From positions 1 through 64,000 of the forward strand of contig NZ_JAGMUJ010000133.1 in NCBI RefSeq assembly GCF_019049255.1: 64,000 nucleotides of DNA. The letters are read 5' to 3'. Positions 16,875 through 25,802 of the stretch are shown here, in pieces. The number at the start of each line of letters is the position of its first letter. Positions within the stretch are counted from its first letter, which is position 1. Origin of the DNA: Streptomyces sp. AC558_RSS880 (lineage in GTDB: Bacteria; Actinomycetota; Actinomycetes; Streptomycetales; Streptomycetaceae). The translations under genes were made by a program, and so were the position numbers. Under the pieces are notes generated by a model. It was not told where the DNA came from. It did no database searches and saw nothing but the letters and a program-made list of their open reading frames with translations.

Positions 16875-17632
16875 CACCTCCCGTGTGGAGCAAGCGCCTG
16901 GCCGAAGCCGAGGCGACGTGGACCCGGCGCCTGGCCGAGACCGACCCGTTCGTCCGGGAGGAGCGGCGCCCCTTCGACGCCGCCGAGGGACTGCGCCGCC
17001 TGGCCGCGGACGCCGGGTACACCCGGCCCGCACCGTCCCGGCCCGACGGTACCCGCGCCCGCCACCAGCTCGACCTCATCTCCCGCTGGACCGTCACCGA
17101 GGCCGGCGCCGCCGACCACGTCGAAGAACTGGCCGCGCTCATCGGCGACGACGGCGACGGCGAGCCCACGCCCGACGACTTCACCGAGTGGCTGCCCGTC
17201 GACGTCCACGGCATCCATGTCTTCGCCTGCACCCTCCACCTCGTCGACCACCCCGAGAGCGCCGTCTTCTGGTGGCAGATCGCCGCCGGAGCCGAACACA
17301 CCGGCGCCGCCTACTGTCTCCACCTGCGCCACGTCAGCCAGGGCGAGATCCGGGAAGCCGCCTTCTGGAAGCGGCAGATGAGCGTCATGCGCGACCGCAC
17401 CGCACAACAGTGGTTCGACGGGCCCCCGAACGACTACACCCGCGACCTGGTCGGCGCCGTGGACGCCTTCACCACCTACTGCGCCCGCCACCGCGAACCC
17501 ACGCCGATCCCCACCCGCCACCTGCGCAAGCGCTACCAGGCGCTCGCCGAACGCCACGGCGAGGACGGGCTGGTCTGCCGGCCCGACAGCCGGTTGCCCG
17601 ACCGCATCCACGAACTGTCCGCCCCGCACTGA
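16871..17632 (+). CDS. Unknown protein coupled to the sigma-like gene, Sel1-like helical region
   Basis: 253 residues, no confident family. The N-terminus is highly charged helix. The centre contains FWWQIAAGAEHTGAAYCLHL followed by EIREAAFWKRQM, which reads like a tandem Sel1/TPR-type helical pair. There is no membrane segment and no zinc HxxxCxxC anti-sigma motif. It is cotranslated with the sigma-like protein (GTGA overlap), so it may bind and control it; that is inference from position. A small membrane protein follows 92 bp later. Confidence 0.6.
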   Translation: MTPPVWSKRLAEAEATWTRRLAETDPFVREERRPFDAAEGLRRLAADAGYTRPAPSRPDGTRARHQLDLISRWTVTEAGAADHVEELAALIGDDGDGEPTPDDFTEWLPVDVHGIHVFACTLHLVDHPESAVFWWQIAAGAEHTGAAYCLHLRHVSQGEIREAAFWKRQMSVMRDRTAQQWFDGPPNDYTRDLVGAVDAFTTYCARHREPTPIPTRHLRKRYQALAERHGEDGLVCRPDSRLPDRIHELSAPH

Positions 17633-17724
17633 CCCCGCACGAGGAAAGCCCGGCGGGGACGAAGGTTTCCGGGCCGCCCGTCCCACCGGACTCGAGAACA
17701 GCACCCACTCGAGAGAGCGCCGCC

Positions 17725-17904
17725 ATGAACGAGCCCCACCGCACCGCCCCCACCGCGCAGGGCCCCGGCCGCTTCGACCGGTCGTCCGCCTGGATCCGCC
17801 GCCGCCGCGACGCCATCGTCTCCAGCGCCCTGCGCGGCGCCGCCTACGGCTCCGGCGCCGGCGCCGTCGGCCTCGTCTTCTGGTGGCTCCGCCAGAAGAT
17901 CTGA
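17725..17904 (+). CDS. 59-residue membrane protein, function unknown
   Basis: The N-terminal half is polar and basic (WIRRRRD); the C-terminal half is a single Gly/Ala-rich membrane helix ending WWLRQKI. GAGAGAG lies ahead of the ATG. Codon use is typical. It probably belongs to the sigma-like operon, which would make this a sigma-like factor, a cytosolic partner and a membrane peptide. The stop codon lies in the first unit of a 12-bp triple repeat. Confidence 0.6.
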   Translation: MNEPHRTAPTAQGPGRFDRSSAWIRRRRDAIVSSALRGAAYGSGAGAVGLVFWWLRQKI

Positions 17905-17934
17905 GCCGAAATCTGAGCCGAGATCTGAGCCGAA
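17899..17934 (+). repeat. 12-bp tandem repeat, three copies, spanning a stop codon
   Basis: Three units ATCTGAGCCGAR at 17899, 17911 and 17923. Each unit carries TGA in the same frame as the 59-residue protein, so expansion does not extend the protein. Confidence 0.85.
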
Positions 17935-18021
17935 GGTTCGAGCCGTCACCAGCCCCGCACACGCCCCGGACGCCCCGCACACGCACCGGCGGCACGAGCC
18001 GTCCGCGGCAGCCGGGGCCCG

Positions 18022-19467
18022 TCAGGCGCCGCCGTCCAGCGGCAGCCGTACGGTGAAGACCGTCGCCCCCGGCTCGCTGCTCAGCTCGATGTCGCCGCCG
18101 TGCGCCCGCACCAGGGACCGGGCGACCGCGAGGCCCAGCCCGCTGCCGCCGCGGTCCCGGCTGCGGGCCTTGTCGACCCGGTAGAAGCGGTCGAAGACCC
18201 GCTCCCGGTCCTCCGCCGGGACACCGGGACCCGCGTCGGCGACCCGCACCAGCGCGGAGCCGGCGGCGACGGAGACCGTCACGGACACCCGGGTACCGGC
18301 CGGGGTGTGCACGGCCGCGTTGGTGAGCAGGTTGTCCAGGACCTGCCGTACGCGCTGCGGATCGAGCCGGAGCCTCAGCGGCCCGGAGCCCGCCGTCACC
18401 GCCAGCGGATGGCCCGGGTGGCTCGCCCGGAACGCGTCGGCGGCCTGCTGGACCAGCTCCGCCAGGTCCGTGTCCGCCGTCCGCAGCGGCGCCTCCACCT
18501 CCGCCGCGTCCAGCCGGGCGAGCAGCAGCAGATCGTCCAGGAGCACGCCCATCCGGGCGGCCTCCGCGCGCAGCCGGGCCAGGTGCCGTTCCCGTTCGGC
18601 GGGTTCGTTGGCGGCGGCGTACTGGAACAGGTCCGCGTAGCCGCGCACCGACATCAGCGGGGTGCGCAGTTCGTGCGAGGCGTCCGCGACGAACCGGCGC
18701 AGCCGCAGCTCCGCCTCCGCGCGCACCGCGAGGGAGTCGTCGATGTGCTCCAGCATCGTGTTGAACGCGGTGCGCAGCTCCGCCACCTCCAGACCGCCGT
18801 CCCGGCCGTCCGCGCGCAGCGGCAGCCGCGCCGCCGACTCGCTCAGGTCGTGCGAGGCGATGCCGTGCGCGGTGTGCGCCATGTCGCTCAGCGGCTTCAG
18901 CCCGCGCCGCAGCATCCGCCGCCCGAACACCACCAGGGCCAGCAGCGCGAGCGCGAACACCACGACCTGCACCGTGATCAGCTGCCCGACGGTCTCCTCG
19001 ATGTCCTCCACGGGCGCGGCGCTCACCAGCACCACCCCCGGTTCGACCTCGCAGCCGCGCAGCCGGTAGGTGCCCTCCCCTCTGATCCGCGCGGTGCGCG
19101 TCAGCTCCGTGTCGGAGTGCGCCATCTCCCGTGCGAGGTCGGCCAGGGCGCGGGTGTCCTCGGGCACGTCGGAGGGCCTGCGCAGGCTGACCGCGTCGCC
19201 GGAGACGTCGTACACCGCCGTGTACCAGCCGTAGTACGGCTTCCGCCGCACCGTGCCGTGCGCCGCCGCGTCCTTGGCCTGCACGGTCTGGATCAGCTTC
19301 AGCTGGTCGCCCAGCTGCCGTTCCAGATAGTCGTGCATGTACGTGGTGAGCGCGGTGCCGACGACCGCGAACACCGCCAGCGACAGCACCCCGAGGCCCA
19401 GCGCCAGCCGGGTGCCCAGCCGCATCCGCCGGTACGTGTCCCGCGGCCGCCGGAGACACGCCCTCAC
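18022..19467 (-). CDS. Sensor histidine kinase (two membrane helices, HAMP)
   Basis: 481 residues. Membrane helices at about 20-40 and 165-183 flank a 120-residue external sensor region. A HAMP segment follows, then H-box ADASHELRTPLMSVRGYADL with H265, N-box NLLTNAAVHTP, G1 VADAGPGVPAEDRERVFDRF and G2 GSGLGLAVARSLV. The GTG start overlaps the stop of its response regulator gene (GTGA), so the pair is coupled. It is divergent from the flavin redox operon, which is its most likely target. The external domain contains one Cys (C139); no known ligand motif is seen. Confidence 0.9.
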   Translation of the reverse strand: MRACLRRPRDTYRRMRLGTRLALGLGVLSLAVFAVVGTALTTYMHDYLERQLGDQLKLIQTVQAKDAAAHGTVRRKPYYGWYTAVYDVSGDAVSLRRPSDVPEDTRALADLAREMAHSDTELTRTARIRGEGTYRLRGCEVEPGVVLVSAAPVEDIEETVGQLITVQVVVFALALLALVVFGRRMLRRGLKPLSDMAHTAHGIASHDLSESAARLPLRADGRDGGLEVAELRTAFNTMLEHIDDSLAVRAEAELRLRRFVADASHELRTPLMSVRGYADLFQYAAANEPAERERHLARLRAEAARMGVLLDDLLLLARLDAAEVEAPLRTADTDLAELVQQAADAFRASHPGHPLAVTAGSGPLRLRLDPQRVRQVLDNLLTNAAVHTPAGTRVSVTVSVAAGSALVRVADAGPGVPAEDRERVFDRFYRVDKARSRDRGGSGLGLAVARSLVRAHGGDIELSSEPGATVFTVRLPLDGGA

Positions 19468-20153
19468 TCGGCGGCCTGCCGGATCACGTACCCGAAGCCC
19501 CGCACCGTCTGGATCAGCGGCGCACCGGTGTCGTCCAGCTTGCGCCGCAGCCGGCTCACCACCAGCTCCACCACGTTGGAGCGGCCCCCGAAGCCGTACT
19601 CCCACACGTGGTCCAGGATCTGCGCCTTGGTCAGCACGGTCGGCGACCGCCGCATCAGATAGCGCAGCACCTCGTACTCGGTCGGCGTCAGCGACAGCAG
19701 CCGCTCACCGCGCCGCACCTCACGGGTGTCCTCGTCCATCGTCAGGTCCGCCACCCGCAGCACCGACCGCTGGAACCCCGGCCCCGCGCTGCGCCGCAGC
19801 ACGGTGCGCAGCCGCGCCATCAGCTCCTCCACGGCGAACGGCTTGACCAGGTAGTCGTCCCCGCCCCGGGTCAGCCCCGCCACCCGGTCGGCGACCCCGT
19901 CCCGGGCGGTGAGGAACACCACCGGCACCATCGTCCCGGAACGCCGCAGCCGGTCCAGGACGCCGAAGCCGTCGACGTCCGGCAGCATCAGGTCCAGCAC
20001 CACGATGTCCGGGCGGAACTCGGCGGCGCGGCGCAGCGCCTCCGCACCCGAGTTGGCGGTGGCCGCCTCCCAGCCCTCGTAGCGGGCGACCGTCGCCACC
20101 AGGTCGGCTATCGGCGGGTCGTCGTCCACGACGAGGAGTCGTACTTTTTCCAC
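19464..20153 (-). CDS. OmpR-family response regulator
   Basis: 229 residues. Receiver with VVDDD, phosphoacceptor D54 in VVLDLMLPDVDGF, FLTARDG and YLVKPFAVEEL, then a winged helix (SLTPTEYEVLRYLMRRSP, VVELVVSRLRRKLDD, IQTVRGFGYVIR). The GTG at 20153 starts directly with the receiver fold; the longer open frame adds non-conserved sequence. It lies 149 bp from the divergent ferric-reductase-like gene, so a shared regulatory region is likely. Confidence 0.92.
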   Translation of the reverse strand: MEKVRLLVVDDDPPIADLVATVARYEGWEAATANSGAEALRRAAEFRPDIVVLDLMLPDVDGFGVLDRLRRSGTMVPVVFLTARDGVADRVAGLTRGGDDYLVKPFAVEELMARLRTVLRRSAGPGFQRSVLRVADLTMDEDTREVRRGERLLSLTPTEYEVLRYLMRRSPTVLTKAQILDHVWEYGFGGRSNVVELVVSRLRRKLDDTGAPLIQTVRGFGYVIRQAAE

Positions 20154-20302
20154 CCGCCCATACTGCGGCACACCGCCCGCGGCGCCAGAGGCGGTGCGCC
20201 TCCGCGTCCTGATCGATAAAAACTTGAAAGTTGACCGACAGGGAATCGACAGCGCCTGTGACCAAGCTCGGAGTCCCAGGACCCGATCAAGGAGTTTCCG
20301 GC

Positions 20303-21643
20303 GTGACAGCTGTCCAATCGCCTCCCGCACCCCCCACCGCGAGGCGACGCCCCAAGGCGGTGGCGCGCATCGGCCTGTACGGCCTGCTCGCCGCGAACGC
20401 GGCGGTGGTGGCCGTCTTCTTCGTCCAGGCGGGCTTCGGCGCGAACGCCCTCGTCGTACTCGGCCGCCTCACCGGCCTCTACGCCGCCCTGCTGATGGCG
20501 TTCCAGCTGCTGCTGGTGGCCCGGCTGCCCTGGCTGGACCGCCGGATCGGCATGGACCGGCTGACCCTGTGGCACCGCTGGGTCGGCTTCGGACTGCTGT
20601 GGACGCTCCTCGGCCACGCGGTCTTCATCACCTTCGGCTACGCCGAGATGTCCTCCATGGACCCGGTGAACCAGCTCGTCGACCTCGCCGAGACCGTCGA
20701 GGGCGTGCTGCGCGCGGTCGTCGCACTGGTGCTGATCCTCGTCGTCGGCGCGGTCTCCGCCCGCCGCGCGCGGCGCCGCCTCGCCTACGAGACCTGGCAC
20801 TTCATCCACCTGTACACCTACGTCGCCGTGGTGCTGGCCTTCACCCACCAGGTCGCCGTCGGCTCCACCTTCACCGCCTCGGCCGCCGCCACCGCCTACT
20901 GGTACGGGCTGTGGGGCGCCGCCCTCGCCGCGGTGTTCGCCGGCCGGCTGGTCCTTCCGCTGTGGCGGAACCGGCGCCATCGGCTGCGGGTCACCGCCGT
21001 CGTCCCGGAGAACGACGACGTGGTGTCCGTCCACATCACCGGCCGCGATCTGGACCGGCTGCCCGCCCGCGCCGGGCAGTTCTTCCTGTGGCGGTTCCTG
21101 ACGAAGGACCGCTGGTGGCAGGCGAACCCGTTCTCCCTGTCCGCCGCGCCCGACGGCCGCACCCTGCGGCTCACCGTGAAGGCGGCCGGCGACGGCAGCG
21201 CGGCCCTGCGCCACCTCGAGCCCGGCACCCGTGTCTTCGCCGAGGGCCCCTACGGCGCCTTCACCACCCTGCACCGCACCCGCCCGGACGCCCTGCTCAT
21301 CGCCGGCGGTGTCGGCGTCACCCCGATCCGGGCCCTGCTGGAGGAACTGCACGGTCACGCCGTCGTCCTCTACCGGGTGAGCACGGAGACCGACGCCGTC
21401 CTCCACGACGAACTGCGCGAACTCGCCCGCGCCAAGGGTGCCGAGCTGCACCTGATCACCGGCCCGCCCGTACCGGACCGGCTGGCCCCCGGTGAGCTGT
21501 CCCGCCTCGTGCCCGACCTCACCGACCGGGACGTCTACGTCTGCGGCCCGCCCGGCATGACCACCGCGGTCCTGCGCACCCTGCGCGGGCTGGGCGTACC
21601 GAAGCGGCAGGTCCACTACGAGCGCTTCAGCCTGGCCGGATGA
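20303..21643 (+). CDS. Ferric-reductase-like membrane flavocytochrome
   Basis: 446 residues. About six membrane helices carry paired His residues in TLWHRWVGFGLL, GHAVFITFGY and TWHFIHLYTYVAVVLAFTHQ, suited to b-type haems. The C-terminal half is a ferredoxin-reductase-like module: ARAGQFFLWRF and NPFSLSAAP (FAD), GGVGVTPIRALLEEL (NAD(P)H) and YVCGPPGMT. Electrons would pass from NAD(P)H via FAD and haem to an outer acceptor. The GTG at 20303 has AAGGAG 8 bases upstream. First gene of an operon with FMN-binding and ApbE-like proteins, so its acceptor is probably the exported flavoprotein. Confidence 0.88.
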   Translation: MTAVQSPPAPPTARRRPKAVARIGLYGLLAANAAVVAVFFVQAGFGANALVVLGRLTGLYAALLMAFQLLLVARLPWLDRRIGMDRLTLWHRWVGFGLLWTLLGHAVFITFGYAEMSSMDPVNQLVDLAETVEGVLRAVVALVLILVVGAVSARRARRRLAYETWHFIHLYTYVAVVLAFTHQVAVGSTFTASAAATAYWYGLWGAALAAVFAGRLVLPLWRNRRHRLRVTAVVPENDDVVSVHITGRDLDRLPARAGQFFLWRFLTKDRWWQANPFSLSAAPDGRTLRLTVKAAGDGSAALRHLEPGTRVFAEGPYGAFTTLHRTRPDALLIAGGVGVTPIRALLEELHGHAVVLYRVSTETDAVLHDELRELARAKGAELHLITGPPVPDRLAPGELSRLVPDLTDRDVYVCGPPGMTTAVLRTLRGLGVPKRQVHYERFSLAG

Positions 21644-21671
21644 CGGACGCGCGGAGAACGAGGAGAACACC

Positions 21672-22070
21672 GTGAAGCGAGCACTGCCCGTCCTGGTCCT
21701 GACCGTCGCCGGGCTGATCCCGGTCTGGCGCTACACCCCGTCGGCCCCGGAGCCGGCGGTCGCCGAACCCGCGCCCGCCCCCTCGGTGTCCGCCTCCCCG
21801 GGCAGCGCCACCCGGGTCGTCGCGGGCCCCACCGTCGACACCGAGAAGGGCCCCGTGCAGGTCGAGGTCACCCTCGACGGCGACCGCATCAGCGCCGTAC
21901 GGATGCTCCGGCAGCCGGACCACCCGCAGACCACGGCCGCCGTACCGGTCCTGATCGAGGAGACGTTGGAGGCACAGAGCGCCGACGTCGACACGGTCTC
22001 CGGCGCCACCGTCACCAGCGACGGCTACCGGGAGTCCCTGCAGGCCGCCCTCGACGCGCAGGGCTCCTGA
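21672..22070 (+). CDS. Exported FMN-binding domain protein (covalent flavin carrier)
   Basis: 132 residues. An N-terminal membrane or signal helix is followed by an Ala/Pro/Ser linker and an FMN-binding domain. The attachment motif DTVSGATVTSDGY is at about 107-119; ApbE would attach FMN to a Thr in SGATVTS. It is sandwiched between the membrane reductase and the ApbE gene, 1 bp before the latter, so all parts of an external flavin electron-transfer chain are here. Confidence 0.9.
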   Translation: MKRALPVLVLTVAGLIPVWRYTPSAPEPAVAEPAPAPSVSASPGSATRVVAGPTVDTEKGPVQVEVTLDGDRISAVRMLRQPDHPQTTAAVPVLIEETLEAQSADVDTVSGATVTSDGYRESLQAALDAQGS

Positions 22071-22071
22071 C

Positions 22072-22812
22072 GTGCGGCGCGTCGAACACGTCATGGGGTT
22101 CCCGGTGTCGCTCCGCGTCGACGACGAAGAGTTCCGGGAATCCGTGGCGGACGACCTCTTCGCCTGGCTGCGCGAGGTCGACGCCCGCTTCAGCCCGTTC
22201 CGCGAGGACAGCGAGGTCTCCCGCCTGGACCGGGGGGAGTTGAGCCCGGACCGGCTGAGCCCCGAGCTGACCGAGATCCTCGGCCTGTGCGAGCGGTACC
22301 GGAGCGCCACCGGGGGCGCGTTCGACGTACGGCTGCCGGGCCGGCGCCTCGATCCGTGCGCGGTGGTGAAGGGCTGGTCGGTGCAGAAGGGCGCCGATCT
22401 GCTGCGGGCGGCGGGAGCGCGGCGGTTCTGCCTCAACGCCGGCGGGGACGTGGTCGCGGCCGGCGGGCCCTGGCGCGTGGGCGTACGGCACCCGGAACAC
22501 GCCGACCGGCTGTGCACCGTCCTGGAGCTCACCGACGGCGCGGTCGCGACCTCCGCGCGCTACGAACGCGGCGACCACATCATCGACGGCCGCACCGGCC
22601 GCCCGGCGACGGGCCTGCTCGGCCTCACCGTGGTCGCCCCCACCCTGACGGAGGCGGACGCGGTCGCCACGGCGGCCTTCGCGCTGGGCGCGGAGGGGAT
22701 CGCGTGGGCGGCCGCGCGCCCCGGCTGCGAGGTGTTCGCCGTGAGGGCGGACCGGCGGGTCGTGCGATCACCGGGGTTCCCGGCGACGGGGGCGGCGGGG
22801 GAGGCGGCGTAG
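22072..22812 (+). CDS. apbE: FAD:protein FMN transferase (ApbE family)
   Basis: 246 residues. MGFPVSLRV, RFSPFREDSEVSRLDRGE, GGAFDVRL, DPCAVVKGWSVQKGADLL, NAGGDV and GDHIIDGRTGRPATGL are ApbE signatures; the magnesium-site TEADAVATAAFALG is present. It transfers FMN from FAD to Thr in the motif of the preceding protein. There is no lipoprotein signal, unlike many ApbE proteins, so it may act inside before or during export. GTG start 1 bp after the upstream stop. Confidence 0.9.
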   Translation: MRRVEHVMGFPVSLRVDDEEFRESVADDLFAWLREVDARFSPFREDSEVSRLDRGELSPDRLSPELTEILGLCERYRSATGGAFDVRLPGRRLDPCAVVKGWSVQKGADLLRAAGARRFCLNAGGDVVAAGGPWRVGVRHPEHADRLCTVLELTDGAVATSARYERGDHIIDGRTGRPATGLLGLTVVAPTLTEADAVATAAFALGAEGIAWAAARPGCEVFAVRADRRVVRSPGFPATGAAGEAA

Positions 22813-22986
22813 CCGCCCGCCACAGCGTCCCGGTCGTGGAGGCGGCAAGCCACCAGACCGTCCGTCGTCGGTGTTCTCGCCGGCCGCACCGGGGTACGGC
22901 CGCTCTGGTGGGGATGCGGCTCGCGTTCCAGCCCGTCGTGGCGGAGTTCCTTGCTGGGGAAGGGTGCCGCCGAAGCCTACGAACCG

Positions 22987-23745
22987 TCAGGCCGAGGATC
23001 CACTGTCGAGGACCAGGTCGGCGCCGACCGCCGCGCCGGCCGCGGGCGAGGCGAGGTAGAGCACCGCGGCCGCCACTTCTTCGGCTTCCGCGACCCGGCC
23101 GAGCGGGTTTTCTGTCTTCACTCGCTCGGCGCGGTCGGCCTCGGTCTCGCCGGGCCGCAGCGACATGGGGGCGGCGGAGGCGCCGGGGCTGACGGCGTTG
23201 ATGCGGATGCCCTGGTGGATGTGGTCGAGAGCGGCGGCGCGGGTCAGCGCGGAGACCGCCGCCTTGGACGTGATGTAGGCGGCGACGTTCGGGATCCGCA
23301 GGTGTGCGCCCAGGTTGGAGGAGATGTTGACGATGGTGCCGCCACCGTTCTCCCTCATGTGCGCGATCTCGTGCTTCATGGCCAGCCAGACGCCGGTGAC
23401 ATTGGTTCGCAGCACCGCGTCCCAGTCCTCCTCGCTCACCTCGCCGACGGGTACGGTGCCGCGGAGTATTCCGGCGTTGTTGACCGCGATGTCCAGTCCG
23501 CCGAAGCGGGTGACGCTCTCACGTACGAGGTTCTGGAGCTGGTCGGAGTCGGTGACATCGGCGGTGACGGCGGCGGCCGTGCCGCCGGTGGCCTCGATGA
23601 GACCGACCGTCTCGTCCAGGGAGGCCGCGGTGCGTCCCGCGGCGACCACGGACGCGCCCTCGGCGGCGAAGGCGAGCGCGATTGCGCGGCCGAGGCCGGA
23701 GCCCGCGCCGGTGACGAGGACGGTCTTGCCGGTGAAGCGGTTCAT
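22987..23745 (-). CDS. Short-chain dehydrogenase/reductase
   Basis: 252 residues, classical SDR. TGAGSGLG binds NAD(P), NNAG is the stabilising motif, and the catalytic S...Y...K triad is visible in ISSNLG and AYITSK. R in AAGRT near the second strand fits NADP. Substrate unknown. It lies 25 bp after the MFS gene on the same strand with AAGGGAG ahead of the ATG, so it forms an operon with the exporter under the nearby TetR regulator. A detoxifying reductase plus exporter is the simplest reading. Confidence 0.88.
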   Translation of the reverse strand: MNRFTGKTVLVTGAGSGLGRAIALAFAAEGASVVAAGRTAASLDETVGLIEATGGTAAAVTADVTDSDQLQNLVRESVTRFGGLDIAVNNAGILRGTVPVGEVSEEDWDAVLRTNVTGVWLAMKHEIAHMRENGGGTIVNISSNLGAHLRIPNVAAYITSKAAVSALTRAAALDHIHQGIRINAVSPGASAAPMSLRPGETEADRAERVKTENPLGRVAEAEEVAAAVLYLASPAAGAAVGADLVLDSGSSA

Positions 23746-23770
23746 TTCGGTGGCTCCCTTGAGTGATGGA

Positions 23771-25117
23771 TTACTTGGTGCGGTGGTTCAGGAGGGCCAC
23801 GAGGGCCAGGCCGGCCCCCGTCGCGGCGAGCGACCAGGCGTCGCTGCCGAGCGTGAGCAGGATCGCGAACAGGACGGTCGGGCCGAATTCCATCGCGGTG
23901 TTCAGCACGCCGCCCGCGAGCCCGGTCTGCTGCTGCGGCACGTCTTCGGTGGCGAGCACGGCGGCTCCCGCGAAGGAGGCCGCCGTGCCGGCCGGCAGCA
24001 GCACGAGGCCCGGCAGCAGTCCGTACCCGTATGAGATGTGTGCGTCGATACCGGTGAGCGCGAGGAGGGCGAGCCCGCCCGCGCCTGTGCAGAGCCCGGC
24101 CGCTGTGACGGTTCGGGCCCCGTACCGGCCGATGAGCGGCCCTGCCGCCCGGCCCGAGGCGATCAGCGCGACGGCGAACGGTACGAACGCCGCCGAGGTC
24201 TGCAGCTGTGACCAGTCGCGCGCCTGCTGGAGGTGGAGCGAGAGGACCACGAAGGTCAGCGCGGTCCCGCAAGCGCTCAGTGCGATGGCCGCGAGAGCGA
24301 GGACCCGCCGCCGGCCGAGCAGGAAGCGGGGCGGCAGCAGCGGGTCGCGGGCGCGGTGCTCGGCATACCAGAAGGCGGCCAGCAGCGCGGCCCCGCAGAG
24401 CAGCGGCACGAGCACGCCGGCCGACGACCAGGGGAGGGTGTCGGTGACGACGAGTCCGTAACTGGCGAGGGTGATCCCGGAGGTGGCGAGCAGGGCACCC
24501 GGCAGGTCGAGAGCCCTGCCCCGGCTCGGCGTGATGTCCGGCAGCAGCCGGAACGTGAGGGGGAGGGCTGCGAGGGCCACCACGAGTGGTATGGCGAAGG
24601 TCCAACGCCAGGACAGCAGAGCTGAGATGACGCCGGAGAGCAGATTGCCCGCGGTCGCGCCGAGTACCGAGAGCCCGCCCCAGGTGGCCATCGCCCTGCC
24701 GTACGCGGGTGGGGAGGGGAAGACGGCTCGCAGCAAGGCCATGGCGGCGGGCGCGATCAGAGCTGCCCCCGCGCCCTGCGTGAAGCGCGCTGCGAGCAGT
24801 GTCCCCATGCCGGGGGCGAGCGGGGCGGCGGCCGAGGCGGCGGCGAAGAGGACCAGGCCTGAGGTGAGGGCACGCCGCCCGCCATAGCGGTCCGCGAGGC
24901 GTCCGCCGAAGAGCAGCAGCCCGGCGAAGGTCAGTCCGTAGGCGGCGCTGAGCAGGATCAAGTCGGCGCGGTGCAGGCCTAATTCGCGCCCGATGAGGGG
25001 AAGCGGTATGGCGAGCGCAGCGAGCGTGAAGATCAGCGTGGTCTGGACGCCACCGAGGAGGACGAAGGCGTATCGCTGCTGCACAGCGGCGACGCGGGCA
25101 GCGCCCGTGGCGGTCAT
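23771..25117 (-). CDS. MFS drug exporter (DHA2-like)
   Basis: 448 residues with 12-14 hydrophobic helices. The A-motif-like GRLADRYGGRRALT after helix 2 and the DHA-type RFTQGAGAALIAPAAMALL are evident. It should export small toxic molecules with proton antiport. The ATG at 25117 has a perfect AGGAGG and sits just behind a TetR-type operator. Leads an operon with the SDR. No second component is near. Confidence 0.9.
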   Translation of the reverse strand: MTATGAARVAAVQQRYAFVLLGGVQTTLIFTLAALAIPLPLIGRELGLHRADLILLSAAYGLTFAGLLLFGGRLADRYGGRRALTSGLVLFAAASAAAPLAPGMGTLLAARFTQGAGAALIAPAAMALLRAVFPSPPAYGRAMATWGGLSVLGATAGNLLSGVISALLSWRWTFAIPLVVALAALPLTFRLLPDITPSRGRALDLPGALLATSGITLASYGLVVTDTLPWSSAGVLVPLLCGAALLAAFWYAEHRARDPLLPPRFLLGRRRVLALAAIALSACGTALTFVVLSLHLQQARDWSQLQTSAAFVPFAVALIASGRAAGPLIGRYGARTVTAAGLCTGAGGLALLALTGIDAHISYGYGLLPGLVLLPAGTAASFAGAAVLATEDVPQQQTGLAGGVLNTAMEFGPTVLFAILLTLGSDAWSLAATGAGLALVALLNHRTK

Positions 25118-25132
25118 GCCGACCTCCTGATA

Positions 25133-25149
25133 TTTGACCGATCGGTTCA
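25133..25149. promoter_or_regulatory. TetR-type operator upstream of the MFS/SDR operon
   Basis: 17 bases including the palindrome ACCGATCGGT, 15 bases before the MFS ATG. It matches the site at 25803-25819 (reverse strand) in 14 of 17 positions. The nearby TetR gene is the obvious binder. Confidence 0.65.
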
Positions 25150-25196
25150 TTATTCGGGCATGTGGAAGGGGGCCCGGTGGTTTTGGCGCGTGTGAG

Positions 25197-25793
25197 TCAG
25201 TCCAGCAGGGTCAGGGCCTGTTCAGCCGCGTCCCGCACCCGGGCGGGATCGTTCGACGCCTTGCCGACGATCCGTACCCCCTGCAGCAGGACGAGCAGCA
25301 TGCGGGCCAGCGCACGCGGATCACGGTCCTCGGGCAGCTCGCCCTGAGCCCGGGCCCGTACGAGCGCGGAGTGCAGCAGGGTCTCGACGTGCTCCCAGCT
25401 GATCTCGACCCGGCGGGCCGCCGCAGGGTCGTGCGGGGCCAGCTCGGCTGCCGTGTTGGTGACGAAACAGCCGTTCAGCCGGCCTTCCGGGGAGGCGGCC
25501 TCTGCGGCGAAGCGACGCACCACCGCCCGCACCGCAGGCAGTGCGGGGCCCGGCTGGGACAACTCGGCGAGGAGAGCCGGGTCGCGTGTCTCGGAGTACC
25601 GGTCCAAGGCCTTCAGATACAGCTCGTGCTTGCTGCCGAAGGTCGCGTAGATGCTGGCGCGGCCGATGCCGAGGTGCTCGACGAGGTCCGTTATCGACGT
25701 CGCTTCGTAGCCGCGCCGCCAGAACAGCTCAAGGGCCGACCGCAGCGCGGCGTCCGGATCGAATTCCTTGGTCCTGGCCACGTCGAAGACCAT
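25197..25793 (-). CDS. TetR-family repressor of the adjacent MFS/SDR operon
   Basis: 198 residues. N-terminal TetR DNA-binding domain: FDPDAALRSALELFWRRGY, then SITDLVEHLGIGRASIYATF. The C-terminal ligand domain has one conspicuous Cys in GCFVTNTAAE, a feature of the AcuR/YcdC-type group. An operator lies 10 bases upstream and its twin before the MFS gene, so it probably represses both. The ATG at 25793 lacks a ribosome binding site; a GTG at 25781 giving MARTKEF is an alternative. Confidence 0.88.
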   Translation of the reverse strand: MVFDVARTKEFDPDAALRSALELFWRRGYEATSITDLVEHLGIGRASIYATFGSKHELYLKALDRYSETRDPALLAELSQPGPALPAVRAVVRRFAAEAASPEGRLNGCFVTNTAAELAPHDPAAARRVEISWEHVETLLHSALVRARAQGELPEDRDPRALARMLLVLLQGVRIVGKASNDPARVRDAAEQALTLLD

Positions 25794-25802
25794 AAACTTA
25801 TC

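Noticed and set aside
16820..19459. 879-codon minus-strand frame
   Set aside because: Runs through several real genes in another frame; no family motif.
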